DNA of 64,000 bases from Lophium mytilinum (Eukaryota; Ascomycota; Dothideomycetes; Mytilinidiales; Mytilinidiaceae). Position numbers and translations under genes: made by a program. The DNA lies in the NCBI GenBank assembly GCA_010093605.1, contig MU004187.1, positions 191,383 through 255,382 on the forward strand, written 5' to 3'. This document shows positions 50,043 to 61,852 of this stretch, piece by piece (the first letter of the stretch is position 1; every line of letters starts with the position of its first letter). The notes under the pieces are model-generated. The model had not been told where the DNA came from and did not search any database. It was given only the letters and a program-made list of their open reading frames with translations.

Positions 50043-52566
50043 CCCACTCCCGTGAAATGGAATAGCATCGTCATATCAACATTCAGGTATGCTCAACAGC
50101 GCCAGGTTTACTCCACTGTAGGCTCTACTGCAAGCACTGAGAGAAGCGAGGTCGCCGAGGTCAAGAAGACAAAAGGGAACAAGATCTTCTCTGCTGCAGA
50201 GATGCTAGTTCTAGCTGCTGATTCTGCAACCTTGATTTGGAAGCCACTATGCAGCCATAGATCTCGGAGGCTACTCCAGCCTAGCGATTGGGCAATTCAG
50301 AACTTGACTTGGAATAAACAAATGCATGTACGGTGGGCTGACAAATATTGCACCATGGCGGGAATTGACGAGGATGTGGAGGTGCTTAAGCCACAATACC
50401 TCTAAGGTTCTCAGAGCCCAATAGAAGGAAAGGATTAGCAAGTAACAGATGTTGCTGGGAAGGAAAAGGGGGTACTTTGGATTGACGAAACCTATGCACC
50501 GATTGCAACATTCTCGAAGCTGGCGGCTGATGATTAGACTAGAAAGCCACTATCATCACCGAAGCTACGAAACTGGCCCACGTATTTCTTGTTTGCACCC
50601 AGGATTTAGTCGGTACAGGCTCACCCAGCGGTCAACGAAGGAACTCCCGAGCTCGTTTTGAACATCATCTGTAGTTCTCAGTAAAGCCAAAGGTCGAAGG
50701 GCGACAGTATGTATGGGGTGTAGGTTCGACAGGTAAATCTTTTGCCCCCCTGCAGCTTTCTAGAAAGAATCCCATGGGCGTCAAACAGGGTGGTCCCCAG
50801 CACTAGCTCTTACAAGTACGTAGGACCGGCGACAAGAGCGCAACACAAGGCAGCTCGGCATTTCAAAAGTTGAAAATAAAACATGGCTATTGACGTGGCG
50901 TGGGGATTGGCTTGACGCCAACACGATTTAGCTGATATGACTCTTTGCTGATTGGTTAGGGGAAGTTCATCTAACTTAACCTTAAGGTTCGAACTTAAGG
51001 TTGAGATAGCGTGACGACCCTGCCGTCCGGAAGTTTACCGGGAGCACAGGGATGTATTATTCTCATGTATCGCCCAATCCAGTTCATAAGGCCCTGTAAG
51101 GTCCAGACCATGTCGGAGACAATTCCGCTGCCTATCACTCTATTCGAAGGACCTGAAGATCCGGCAACACGGCGATATAGCAGGGTATGCTCCAGCCGAC
51201 AATGGATCGGTCCTCACAGCCCTGGTCTCGGGCCAATACAAAGTGCAGACGGGCCGCTGATCATCCCGCAGGTCAGGTCTGGCTGGCGATGGACAAGGGG
51301 TGGCGAGCAACCCGCTTGACTGGATGATGAGGGTGTGGACTGCCGTGCATGGCACTATTGAGAATGACAGAACTAGATTGGACGGACGGAGAGGACTGCT
51401 CTCGAAAGAGTTGAAAAAATGAAAAGAGCAATAATTGCGAATGCGGAGGGCCGCCTTGACCTACGCCAGCCCAGCACGCCATGATATCGTGATCGAGTCG
51501 AGCCAACGACGATGCAGCCATTACCACCAAACTGTTGCCATAAATTGATCGTGCAGCAATGACGAAGTGGCTATTTCCATCAGCTCTTGATCTCGGAGAC
51601 AATTGCATCCGCGACGCGGGACAGATTCGATCGGCGGGAGATCGCGACTTTGAGGCTGAGATGGCGCCTTACGTTGGGTGTCACGGGAATTAAAAAGAAA
51701 GCATGAAGCCAGGTGCCGTTCTAGTACCACCATTAGCAATGAAATAGACACATAACCTGGATGCCACCTGAGCTATGAGAATGGAGCATCGAGGACCCAA
51801 ATTCCAAAAGAAAGAAGATCTGAACGTTTCACACACCTTTCCCGATCTAGCCCCCCGTCTTCGCTCTGGCGGCTTTCGGAGAAGGACTCACAGACTTCGC
51901 GTTTTAGAGGCCAGCGGTGACAGTCGCACTTCGTCCTGTGACAGCGTCATGACAATCTACGGTAGTTCTAAGTTGATGATAGTTCTAGGAAGTTACATAT
52001 AATCAAGTAGTAGCGGCCAGAGACCCGGGGATGCCATCTCTGCCGCGACATAGCTTGAATCACCGAAGACGTGAGTAGGTATCTCCCCAACTTCTACTGT
52101 CATTAATGTGAGAATATGGAAAGTGGGTGAGTTCGGCCGGAGGTGGTCGCGGTGTTGAGGTTCCGATTAGTCATTGCAGCGCTCACGTGATCTATATACA
52201 AGGCGTTTGTAGTAAGTAAGGCTTAGGTCTTTTCAGACCCATACGAAAGCTTCATGAATAATCTTGCCTAGTTAGGTAAGAGGAATTGTGGGACAGACGG
52301 TGCCTGAACTCAGGAACGTATCCCCTCACGTGGCCTTCAGCATGAACGTTGTGCCTCAGCACCTTCCTTCGTTTTGCTAGGAAAGATGTTAGTGTTGTGG
52401 AAAAGCAGAGAAACTGGCGTTGAGCTCGTGTGCTCATAGTATGCCATTTACCACGGGTGAGGTCTATTCGTAATGCTGCCAGTTGCGCAAGCCTCGTAGC
52501 CATCATCTCCAAGCTCTCCCTCCATACGGTCCTCGCTGTCTGCTACCTTTTGAGAGACAGCCTTCG
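50043..52566. other. Intergenic, no gene seen
   Basis: This 2.5-kb gap holds only short open frames without recognisable domains. A short perfect inverted repeat (AACCTTAAG, 6-nt loop, CTTAAGGTT) lies at about 50978-51002. Base composition is ordinary, so it is not RIP-degraded. Confidence 0.5.
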
Positions 52567-53555
52567 CTACTTGAGGCAAGCAACAACGGCGGCGATTGCG
52601 GCAAGCGTCCCGTCCGGATCCTTCACACGCACTGTCTCCAGACCAAGCTCCTTCGCAGGGTAATCATTGCCGCCAGGGAATATAGCATCCCCAATGAACA
52701 TCATATGCTCGAGTGGGATACCGCTCGCATCGCGCAGCTTCTTGAGGCCGTATCCCTTATCGACGCCTTTCTGCGTGATGTCAATCGAAGTCGCGCCGCC
52801 CATATTGATGGACAGGTCAGGCAGTCGCGTGTGCAAATCCGCCTGTATCACCTTGCGCTTGGCGAAATCAGGATCCCAAATCTCCTTGGCCGCGACTGGT
52901 GCCTCCTGGCCGAGCGCAGAGAAGGTAATCTGGCTGCCGCGGTCCTCAATACGCTCGCCCCAGGTCTGCTCTGGTTTGAAGCCGGTCGCCTCGAGCGAGG
53001 CCTCAAAGGCCGCAATGATCTTTTTCCTCTCATCGTCGTTGAACAGCTCTGCATAAACCGCCTGCCAGTCGGCATTCTTGTGCGTGTAGAGCTTAGTACC
53101 AGTGGTTGGCATTAGCCACAGCTTCGAAAGATCTGCGCGTGCTGGTAGGCGGCTTGCGACCTGCTTCCTGAATTGAGACCAATCGCCACCAAAGACTTAA
53201 GGTATGCGTTAGCAGTATTCACAGAAGATGGGAGTTAGTGGCACTAGTGATCATCAAGGTTCCTTGTGCTTCAATTGCTGATCAAACGTGTTGTAGATAC
53301 CGCTGGTATTTCAAGTAGACTTGTCTAGATGCCACGCGGATGTAGGAGCAGCATTCCACAGTGCAGCATTGACAATTTGAAAAGAAAGGTACGAGAGGTA
53401 CCAAGAAGTCTACTATGAATACTGGAACCGTACTTACTTACCGCCACGTTAGCAACGGCCAGGAGATCGGCCAATGCCTCGCCCATCGTGTCTTTTAAGG
53501 GCTGCTTGCTCTCGGCAAGAGTTCCATCGAGGTCAAAAGCGACAAGGGCGATCAC
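52567..53555 (-). CDS. HAD-superfamily (IIB) phosphomannomutase-like phosphatase
   Basis: Two exons (53555-53438 and 53195-52567) with a 242-nt intron (GTAAGTACGG...TTAAG, phase 1) give about 248 residues, the length of eukaryotic phosphomannomutase. HAD motif I is FDLDGTLAE, motif II NVAVIFGGDW, and the cap region has WGERIEDRGSQITFSALGQ. Motif III/IV comprises KGVDKGYGLKKL and MFIGDAIFPGGNDYPAKE. Compared with Sec53/PMM2, the cap sequence is closer to bacterial HAD-IIB proteins and the usual RNC mannose-phosphate signature is not seen, so mutase activity is doubtful. The reading frame before FDLDGT has no ATG up to the preceding in-frame stop. The start given is a GTG, and a non-AUG start or a further short upstream exon must be assumed. 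Confidence 0.8.
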
Positions 53556-54041
53556 GATTCCACTCTGTGTGCGTAGTACGACAGAGTGGAGGTGTGTTTG
53601 TGGGCTTTCAGTTTGAAGTTCGAGAGAAAATGATTGTGATCGCTGTTGACACGTTCGTGTTATTCTAGGCTATGCGCTAAACTTCAATTGGATGCATCAT
53701 TGGTTGATGAATTAGAAAAGCAGTGAACATTTCCACTTCAGGTCACATGAATCTAACTTCGAGCCTATTACCAGCCACTGCTTCCCGTCTGCTACTGAAC
53801 ATTTCATAGGCTCATGTTAACAGAGTTGGCCGCCGCATATTGCTTACGCAGGCGCTCCCAGGGCACTTAGTATATAATCATGCCATGGACCGGGAGACAA
53901 TTTTCGGTAGGCACATACTGATCATATGATGCTTTAAGAGAAGATGATTTCACCTGGTTGAGACGTAGAGAGGCTCTTCGGGTATCATTATTAGAGTTCA
54001 TGTCAACTACAGGAAGCGTAGTTGCCGACTTCTGGAGCTCT
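53556..54041. other. Intergenic, no secure gene
   Basis: This may hold the missing first exon of the HAD gene, for example ATGATG at about 53694-53699 on the minus strand. No convincing splice donor was found. Confidence 0.4.
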
Positions 54042-55354
54042 CTAAAGCTGGAACCTCGTCCGGACTTTCTCCATTCTCGATTTCCACTCCCACTCCTGGC
54101 CGCTTGCTCGTTGGATGTTCCTGTCTACCCTCCTCAATTTCTATGGCATGTTAGTCAATCTGGCGAAGACGTGAGGTTAAGTGAAATACTGACCAGTGTG
54201 AATCTCGGTCCCAGCTCCTGGAGCCCTGCTCTTATCTCTTCTGCTCCTTTCATTGGCTTGCCGTCCTTGTCGAGTATCGACTTCTCTGAGGCTCTTTTAT
54301 CCCGAAACACGTATCGATGCCGCCGTACAAAGATGTAATCGCGCTGATTATGAAGCGTTACGACCTGCCTTCCTTGAACTTCTGGCTGTGGCGGGAAGAT
54401 AGTCTTGAAAAGATGCGCTGTCAACAATCCAAGCGGCGTCCTGAAGTTGTTGAGGATGAGCTCGGGATAATGATTAGTCGGGTTGCCATGACCGGGGAGT
54501 TTCCGACCCTCGACCCAATTTGAGATTGTGAAATGGAACATGGGGCCGGATGGTAGATGCACGATATCCAGACCCTCGGGTTTCTTCTGGTCCTCCATAA
54601 GTATGACCAAGGTGGTGTATTCCCTGTTCGCAGCGAACTTGGCAATCTCGCGGACTGAATATTTGTGCGCGTTGAAGTGCGCTGTGCGTCTGATATAGTT
54701 ACTATTAGGGAATAGACTGCAGACCAATTCGGCCTCGTAATGGAGGTTGCTGTTGATAGACGTCGTGACGAGGACTTTTGGATCCTTTTCTTGTGCTGCA
54801 AACAGCGTCGGGAACTTCGCCACTAAGCCCTCGGGTGTGAGATCCATATTTGTGCCCGTGGTGCTTGTCGGGCTTGTTGCGCGACGTGTGGGGCCTGCTT
54901 CCTTTTGCTTTCGTTTGCCCTTTGCATTGTCCTCGTCTGAAGAATCGTCCTTATCTTCGTCCTCGTCCAACATGCTATCCATGTCACTGTTATGCTCCTC
55001 AACCTCGTCCTCATCTTCTTCGTCTTCCAGCTCAGCTTCCTGCTCTTGTGCCTCAGTCTTCTGCCGTTTTATTCTGTCCACATCAACCGCAAGCCCCAAT
55101 GCATCCTCTTCGTCTCCACCAACTTGGTCCCACGTCCGCTTCTGATCAATTGTAATTGGTACATTCCGCGCTAGACGTTCCTCTTTCAGCTGTGGGTTCT
55201 TCTCTTCCTCTCGCCTCCTCCGGAACCTCTCATCCCGCTTGAGGCTGTCTCTGGCTTTTTTCTGCTTAACATGGAGTTCGTGGCGCTTCGTTTTATTGCC
55301 CGTCTTGAACGGTAGATGCGACTTGTCGGTCCGTACAGCCCTTGAGGATCCCAT
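54042..55354 (-). CDS. RPF1: Ribosome production factor 1 (Brix domain)
   Basis: RPF1 acts in the nucleolus in assembly of the 60S precursor. Two exons (55354-54194 and 54140-54042) give 419 residues; the 53-nt intron (GTCAGT...GCCATAG, phase 0) separates GPRFTL from KLRRVDRNIQ, a conserved join. The N-terminus is basic (FKTGNKTKRHELHVKQKKAR). A long acidic stretch (about residues 100-150) follows, then the Brix domain (PKVLVTTSINSN, HFTISNWVEGRKLPGHGNP, NHYPELILNNF, RDYIFVRRHRYVF). The end (EWEWKSRMEKVRTRFQL) is the RPF1-type terminus. The gene is divergent from KRR1 with 307 bp between the two ATGs, and both serve ribosome assembly, so coordinated expression is likely. Confidence 0.95.
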
Positions 55355-55661
55355 CTTGAAGACTGGCACTGGTGGTGTGTGTAGGATGTGAATTAGTGAT
55401 GAAGAGGGAAGTCGAAGGGTTATTTTTCGCGGGAAAAAGTGGGACCGAACTTTTCTCTTGGCAGTCCAAAATCTCAAGTCCAACCTCGTCGCATCCGCCG
55501 AAAAATTACAACCCCGACAAGCACTCCACAACCCCTCTAAGTGTCTCAGGACTAAAAACCGAGTGTTATACCCAGCATACTCTCCCTTTCTATCACCTAA
55601 AACTAGAAGACAACCTCCCCACCACTCCACGGAGGTCCGCAAAATCCCCCAACCGCCCACC
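55355..55661. promoter_or_regulatory. Shared divergent promoter of RPF1 and KRR1
   Basis: A 307-bp interval separates the start codons of two divergent ribosome-biogenesis genes. No single regulatory motif is certain by eye. The short distance and the shared pathway suggest a bidirectional promoter. Confidence 0.6.
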
Positions 55662-56684
55662 ATGCCCTCGACCTACAAAAAGGACAAACCGTGGGACACC
55701 GACGACATCGACAAATGGAAGGAAGATACCTTCAAGCCCGAAGACAACATCGGCGGCACCTTCGCCGAAGAATCCTCCTTCATGACCCTATTCCCCAAAT
55801 ACCGCGAAGTCTACCTCCGCACCGCCTGGCCGCTCATCACGCGCTCGCTCGAGAAATCCGGCATCGCCTGCACGCTCGATCTCGTCGAGGGCAGCATGAC
55901 CGTCAAGACAACGCGGAAAACCTTCGACCCAGCCTCCATCCTCAACGCGCGCGACCTGATCAAGCTACTTGCACGGTCGGTGCCCGCGCCGCAGGCTGTG
56001 AAGATCTTGGAGGACGGCGTCGCGTGCGATATCATTAAGATTCGGAATCTGGTGCGGAACAAGGATCGCTTTGTCAAGCGGCGGCAGCGGATTCTGGGGC
56101 CGAATGGCTCGACGCTGAAGGCGTTGGAGCTGCTGACGGAGTGCTATATACTCGTGCAAGGGAATACGGTTTCTGCGATGGGCGGGTACAGGGGTCTGAA
56201 AACTGTGCGCCGTATCATCGAGGACACGATGGCGAATATCCATCCCATCTACGCGATTAAGGAGCTCATGGTTCGGCAAGAGCTGGCCAAGGACCCAGAG
56301 CTGGTCGGCGAAAACTGGGATCGCTTCCTGCCGAACTTCAAAAAGCGCAGTCTGAGTAAGCGCCAGGTGCCGTTCAAGGTCTCGGATAAGAGCAAGAAGC
56401 CGTATACGCCGTTCCCACCGCCACAGGAGAAGAGCAAGGTGGATCTGCAGATCGAGAGTGGAGAGTTCTTCTTGGGGAAGCAGGCCAAGGAGAGGAGGGC
56501 GCGTGAAGAGCGCGAGGAGAAGATGAAGGAGAAGATGGAGGCGAAGAAGGTGCAGAGGTTGCAGGAGTTTGTGCCGCCGGAAGAGGAGGGTGCTGTGAAA
56601 GAGAAGAAGCGGAAGAGAGCAGACGGGGAGGAGAAAAAGAAAAAGAAGAAAAAGAAGGCAGAGGTCGTGGAGGAGGAAGCGTGA
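55662..56684 (+). CDS. KRR1: KRR1 small-subunit processome component (KH domain)
   Basis: KRR1 is a KH-domain RNA-binding protein of the small-subunit processome, needed for 18S rRNA maturation and 40S assembly. The intronless 340-residue product begins [19 protein letters not shown], the family start. It continues [19 protein letters not shown], the KH-like region with [18 protein letters not shown] and [16 protein letters not shown], and [34 protein letters not shown] follows. The C-terminus is a lysine-rich helix and tail ([13 protein letters not shown]), usual for nucleolar KRR1. The frame is open upstream, but the ATG at 55662 is the conserved start. Its divergent neighbour is RPF1. Confidence 0.97.
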   Translation: MPSTYKKDKPWDTDDIDKWKEDTFKPEDNIGGTFAEESSFMTLFPKYREVYLRTAWPLITRSLEKSGIACTLDLVEGSMTVKTTRKTFDPASILNARDLIKLLARSVPAPQAVKILEDGVACDIIKIRNLVRNKDRFVKRRQRILGPNGSTLKALELLTECYILVQGNTVSAMGGYRGLKTVRRIIEDTMANIHPIYAIKELMVRQELAKDPELVGENWDRFLPNFKKRSLSKRQVPFKVSDKSKKPYTPFPPPQEKSKVDLQIESGEFFLGKQAKERRAREEREEKMKEKMEAKKVQRLQEFVPPEEEGAVKEKKRKRADGEEKKKKKKKKAEVVEEEA

Positions 56685-57263
56685 TCATGCTATGCAGTGT
56701 GCGGATTTCATTACCTAGCGGAGCCAAGGCGTTCGGGGCGCTCTTGTATTGAAGTGGATGCAGGTGGGCAGTCCTTCTTAGTTTGAAAATAGGCTTCTTT
56801 TGAGGTACATTTACGTCCTGCAGAATCAACCTATAGTTCGTCAATCAACTATACTACGTAATTGAAACATAGTGCAATTGAAGTATCTACTAAGCGGGTA
56901 AGGGTCCGAAGACTCTCCTGGAACCATTGGATTGCTAAGGTCTATAGTACCCTGTTCTATATAATACACAGCGGCTGGCGTCAGACACAAGAAAAGTCTA
57001 ATGGTGGTAATAAAAGTGTACTAAGACGCTACTAAAGACAAAACCCTAGGGATTGGAAAGCCGGCGGTGTTGCCTGTGAGGTGTATAATCGACGCTCTAC
57101 GACGATTGATCCAAAGCCACAGTAGTGAGGTTGGCTTATTTTTTCTCGTCCGGTCCGGACCATTGCAGGTAAGATGTTGCATTAATTGGGTATACCCATC
57201 CACCTTACGACTGCGGTCCAACCAGTCGAATTCCTGTCCTCGGAATGTACTGCAAACAGCGTG
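56685..57263. other. Convergent 3' region, no gene seen
   Basis: This lies between the stops of KRR1 and SED5. It has ordinary composition and no motif. Confidence 0.6.
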
Positions 57264-58359
57264 CTATCCAGCGATCAAAACCCACAGAAGGAAGACTAGT
57301 ATCAACCGTCAGTAAACTATGAGACAAGCAACGTATACCCAAGAGAGGAGACTCACATATCATCAACACCCCAAACATCTTAGCCACAAGCCACCTATTC
57401 CCACTAACCCGACTCCAATACTTCATCAACTCCCGCTGTGCCCCTTGCACATTGTCCACCACATCCTCAGTGTTCGCATCGATCCGCTGTATCTGTTCGC
57501 TCTGTTCCGACACCATCTGCGCCAGCTGCCCAAATATACTCCCGAGCTCACTGATCGTGCTTTCGATCGTCTCAATCGCCTGGCCCCGCTGTTGGATATA
57601 CTGATTCTGCGGCTGCGCCTCCTCCATCAGCATCAACTGCGCATCACTCTGCGGCCCGTTCCGCATGAGCGCCGAGCTCCCCGCCGGATCTAACGACAGC
57701 AGATCCTGTTGCGCCGCACTCGTATTCTGGAACCCAGGCGACCGCCCTCTTTGCGGCGTCTGGTTATACAGCGGGCTATCCGTCCTCTGCGGGTCCAGCG
57801 ACTGGCTATGGCTCGCCGCCACATTCACAAAGTTCTCCGTCCGGCTCCTGCTCGCCTGAATATTCTTAGTCCGCACCTCCAGCACTTCGCGGAAGTTTCC
57901 CCCAACGTCCGCGAGCTTGCTCTGCAGTAGCATAAGCACATTCTGGTTATGCTCCCCAACTTGATCGCCGCCGCCAGGTTTCGCGTTCGGGTGTTGCGAG
58001 GCTGTCAGGCTCTGGAGTCCCTTGATGTTCGTGTTCAGCGCCGACAGGTCTTGCTTGATGATGTATGTGAGTTCGTTGATCTCCACGGGCCGGTCGTCAA
58101 AGAGGGTCTTCCGCTTTGCGAGTTCCGCCAGGCGCTCCAGCTTGCCCATTGTGCCTGAGATCCCGCGACCGATGTCTGCAGCTCGCCGCGCGAACTCGGA
58201 GCGCTTGCTGGTAGCGGCAGCGCCATTTGCGGAGGCTTGTTGGGAGGGGGAGAGGAGCGGTTGGCGGCCCTGTTGGCCCTGCTGGGGGTGGCGGCGCTGG
58301 GCTTGGACGAGGATGGAGCGGAATTCGGCGGTGCGGTCTTGTATAGAGGTGGTCGCCAT
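57264..58359 (-). CDS. SED5: Syntaxin SED5 (Golgi Qa-SNARE)
   Basis: SED5 is the Qa-SNARE of ER-to-Golgi and intra-Golgi fusion. Two exons (58359-57357 and 57295-57264) give 344 residues. The last exon is only 32 nt and completes the membrane anchor, MFGVLMIFFLLWVLIAG, after a 61-nt intron (GTGAGT...ATACTAG, phase 1). The N-terminus is ATTSIQDRTAEFRSILVQAQ, the Sed5/syntaxin-5 signature. The Habc region includes INELTYIIKQDLSALNTNI. The SNARE motif spans about residues 245-310, with QMVSEQSEQIQRIDANTEDV around the ionic layer. Earlier in-frame ATGs at 58461 and 58452 would add about 31-34 residues not typical of the family. The annotated start gives the usual length. Confidence 0.94.
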
Positions 58360-58940
58360 GTCGGAGGTGATTATGCGGCGGGAGCGCGCGAAACGGGCGG
58401 AGGAGTTGGCGTCGTAAAGGGTGTTGGTGATGTTGCTGGCCGAAGCGTTCATGAAATGCATCGGCAGGGGCCACGGGGGGTGAGCGATCGGCTAGTTGAG
58501 TCAGCATCAGCCTACGCTTCTTTGGGCGTAGATTACACTCACCATCTTGTTGCTTTATTGTGAGGTTGAACAGTTACAGTGATGTTGGACTAAAGATGTG
58601 AGACGAGACACTGGTCAGGAAACAAGCACAAATATGGGTTCGGGGGCGTGGAGACATGTGCTGTATAGCAAGAACAAGTGTCAACTTCTTTTCATTGGCT
58701 CGAATGCTCACATGATGCTATCTTTAAATCATCACGTTTCCAGACTTCTTATAGCGAATTCAGGAGCAACGCCTCTCGCTTCCATCCGTGTAACGAATAG
58801 CCAGTACTTCTAGTTCATTCTTATGAACGGTCCGATAATGTTTCGAACAGTCGATTGACACATCGCCCCGATACTTAGAATGTCGAAGCATTTCAGGAAC
58901 AGTGTTAGAGTAGTTGTACACATACCTACATAGAGGCAAG
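58360..58940. other. Intergenic, no gene seen
   Basis: This is the upstream region of SED5 and 3' flank of the next minus-strand gene. No motif was recognised. Confidence 0.6.
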
Positions 58941-60921
58941 TCATCGCAGAGAGATACCCTCCGGCTCCGACGCTTCAAGCCCGTCATTCGTGAATCCAGT
59001 ATCCTCCATATCATCATCACTCGGCAGGTCAAACCTCATGAACTTTTCGTCGCTCGCCGCCGTCCCCCACTTGACCACATGGCCCTCCTGAACTTCACAC
59101 TTTTTCAATACCGTTTTATCATCGCCTTTTGCGGGACCCCCTTCAATCCTACACCTCCTTCCAAGCACGCAGTCAGACAGCTGTGCATTGGCCCCTACCT
59201 CCGCACCGTCCATTATCAGACAGCGCAAGAGGCGAGCTCCCTCTCCGATCTTGCAGTTGAAGCCGATGACTGACTCCTTTATGTTGCACTTCTCTTCCAC
59301 GGTGACGTTTTCGGCGAGGAGAGAGTTTTCGGCCTGCACACTACAGCGCTTTGGTATTGACTTCTTGTGTGCAATTTTGAACTTGTGTGCAAAGGGCGAG
59401 GCCTTTTCTACGCCAATTTCTTCTATTGATGGAAGTTTCGCCAAACGGAGGGAGACGTTGAGTAGGAGCTGCACAGAGTCCACGCGGCGGATGAGGGGGT
59501 TGGTCGGCGCTGATGGTTGGATGTAAGCCAGAATCGGGGGTACAGGTAGTGGTAGCTTTTGGTTTAGTGTCGAGAGAGGAGCTTGAGGGGAGTCGGGATC
59601 TCGAACTCTCGAAGCGAATGAAAGCGGTGCCTTTCCTCCATCTGCACTAGGATTTGGATCAACCCACGTGCTACTTAGCTTCGCAACATTAATCTCTTCG
59701 TCTAAGCCGAAAGACCTATCGACTGGACTGTCTGAGGCGCTTCCGTTCTGGAAGATATCTCGTAGACCGAGTTTGTCACCCAGACCTTCCTGCCATCCAG
59801 CCTTCGCCCACCAACCCAACACTTCTTCGCTAATGCTCTCAAATTTTTCGTTCCTCTTCATCATCTCCAGCACCCAGTACGGGAAGAAGTAGACGTGTGC
59901 GTCTCGATGAGTAGTCAGCATCTTTATGCGCCCATGTTTCTTGAGCAGCTGATGCCGTACCGGTAGGCATTTCCGGACTTCGACAATATCGTTCAGCGTG
60001 TCCGTAGGCACTGTGTATACCAGGTTGGAGATATCTCGGCGCAAAGAATCTCGAGGGGGAGGTACAATTGGGGGTGATAGAGGCGTGAGGGCAATGAGAT
60101 CTGTCTCTTCTCCCTTGACACCATCCTCGGTCTTCGTTTCATACCAAACACCTAATCCGCCTCTTCGACCGATCTTTTCACCCCCGAGCCCTATTGGTGC
60201 TTTTATCCCATCAAAGATGCCCCCCGTAGCTCCGCCGAGACCTCCTTGTTCAACCATCCATGCTTCAGCTAATGAAGCCCCACCAAGCTCGCAAACCAGA
60301 TCGCACGGCAGGACAATGAAGTCACCAGTGATGATCCTTTGCACTTCTTCTAGCCGAAATATTTCCCCTGTGCCGGTCTGATGTGTTAAACCTTTCGGAG
60401 CCTTGAGGTCAGGGCGAGGTGCGGGGAGGGACGTGAGGTGGGGGTTTTGCGACAAGGCAGCTTCGATTGCGTCCTTAGACTCGGCGGGTGTGATGAGCGT
60501 AATATCTATAGGAGGTAAGTATGCTACTATGTCTGGAGGCTGCGTATCATGACTCGTGGCAAAGGTGTACACTGTTCTGCCGCCGTATGAGGTAGTCTTG
60601 CTCATTTTCGGGAATATTCACTGATATCAACCCCACTATGCTTAGAGGCTTGAAATTGTAATGAAGGGCTCCTTGCAGCGGTAGAACAGTGTACACAGAC
60701 CTTCGGTAAGGGAAGTGCAGGTGGATTCAGGAAGGCGCTGTACCTGTGACTCCCATGCGATAGCACCATTCCAGAGGATACCACACCATAGGCCTATTTG
60801 CGATCGGGAGAAGAGCTTTCGGAATATCGGCGGGACTCGAGGTAAATGTGCTCATAGAGGCACCTGGCCCGCAGAGGATTACGGCCTGGAAGCCTGGTTG
60901 CGGCATTGTCGAATGTGGCAT
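58941..60921 (-). CDS. GCD1: Translation initiation factor eIF2B subunit gamma
   Basis: eIF2B-gamma is part of the catalytic sub-complex of the guanine-nucleotide exchange factor for eIF2. Two exons (60921-60744 and 60505-58941) joined across a 238-nt intron (GTACAG...CTATAG, phase 1) give 580 residues. Exon 1 encodes the start of the nucleotidyltransferase-like domain (GFQAVILCGPGASMSTF, ADIPKALLPIANRPMVWYPL). The join GVT/DITLITP matches the family. Exon 2 continues with ITGDFIVLPCDLVCELGG. The left-handed beta-helix repeats sit near the C-terminus (NSLLAENVTVEEKCNIKES, GFNCKIGEGARLLRCLIMDG). An acidic tail closes the protein. Part of the intron is open in frame with exon 2 and starts with an ATG (60605), but that sequence has no counterpart in the family and is best left as intron. 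Start choice between 60921 and 60906 is open. Confidence 0.92.
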
Positions 60922-61391
60922 GGTTTTGGAGAGACCCCCGCTGTGACTGTAGGACTAGGACCCTGGCTCTTTTGATTTTTGAGATAGCTCTATGGTGGAG
61001 GAAGAGGCGGTCAATCCGTTATATAGCGCTCAGAAATTGAACTCACCGTCCACTTATCTAGTGTAGGTCGTCAATTATGGGAAGTACCAGGAAATGAAGA
61101 AGCGAAGTTGTAAGAATTCAAAGACTCGTGAGTCGAACAAACGCAAAGGGCCGTAATATTCACTGACGTAATACGCGTAATGTATCTCGGGAGAGACCGC
61201 CAGAACTCCGATCAATTTTCTATACTCGCATCCCATCCCATCAACTACCACCTCGCAGCCGTCTGCAGCAATTCCCTAGTCGGCTATCGAAGCCACTTTG
61301 GAATCATCTCCATCCCGCTCAACCAGCCTCTCCCAATCAGCGCCGCCTTTTCAACTTCCACTTGGCCGCCGGCTCTACACAGCACATCGCA
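60922..61391. other. Divergent promoter region of GCD1 and PAM16
   Basis: About 470 bp lie between two divergent start codons. No coding sequence was recognised. Confidence 0.6.
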
Positions 61392-61852
61392 ATGGTAAAA
61401 CCTACCGCCACCTCCATCACCTACTTCTCTAACCCCCCCAGGCGCACCGCATAATAACCCAAGTCGTCCTCACGGGCTCGCGCATCCTCGGCCGCGCCTT
61501 CGCCGAGTCGTATCGACAAGCCGCCGCCTCTCAAAAATACGCCGCCGCTTCTTCGAAAAACCCAAACGCTACAACGTTCTCCGCGTCCGGCCTAACGCTC
61601 GACGAAGCCTGCAAGATCCTGAATGTTCCGCCACCAAAAGGCGGCGAGGCGAACCTGACGGCTGTGCAAGAGCGATTCAAGAAGCTGTTTGATCTGAATG
61701 AACCGAAGAAGGGCGGGAGTTTCTATCTGCAGAGTAAGATTCTGAGAGCGCGGGAACGGATAGAGATGGAGGTGAGGACGGCGGAAGAGGCGGCGTCGAG
61801 AGAGGCGGAGTTGAAGGAGGGGTGGAAGCCGAAGGTGTTCAAAGATCGGTAG
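61392..61852 (+). CDS. PAM16: Mitochondrial import motor subunit PAM16/TIM16
   Basis: PAM16 is the degenerate J-like partner that holds and restrains PAM18 at the TIM23 channel on the matrix side of the inner membrane. The coding sequence is the ATG alone (61392-61394), a 47-nt intron (GTAAAA...CCCCAG), then 61442-61852, for 137 residues. The mature start MAHRIITQVVLTGSRILGRAF is typical. The J-like domain has LTLDEACKILNVPPPKGGE and LFDLNEPKKGGSFYLQSKI, where the J-protein HPD is replaced by DLN, as expected for this family. It ends in a charged helix (AASREAELKEGWKPKVFKDR). Length and ends are normal. The first coding exon consists of nothing but the start codon. Confidence 0.94.

Noticed and set aside
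50978-51002. Short perfect inverted repeat AACCTTAAG...CTTAAGGTT
   Set aside because: It is a small isolated palindrome in gene-free DNA, lacks a following T-run, and has no neighbouring gene that would make it a terminator or operator.
60506-60605. ATG-started extension of GCD1 (MSKTTSYGG...)
   Set aside because: It is intron sequence that happens to be open. Splicing 60744 to 60505 gives the family sequence GVT-DITLITP in frame.
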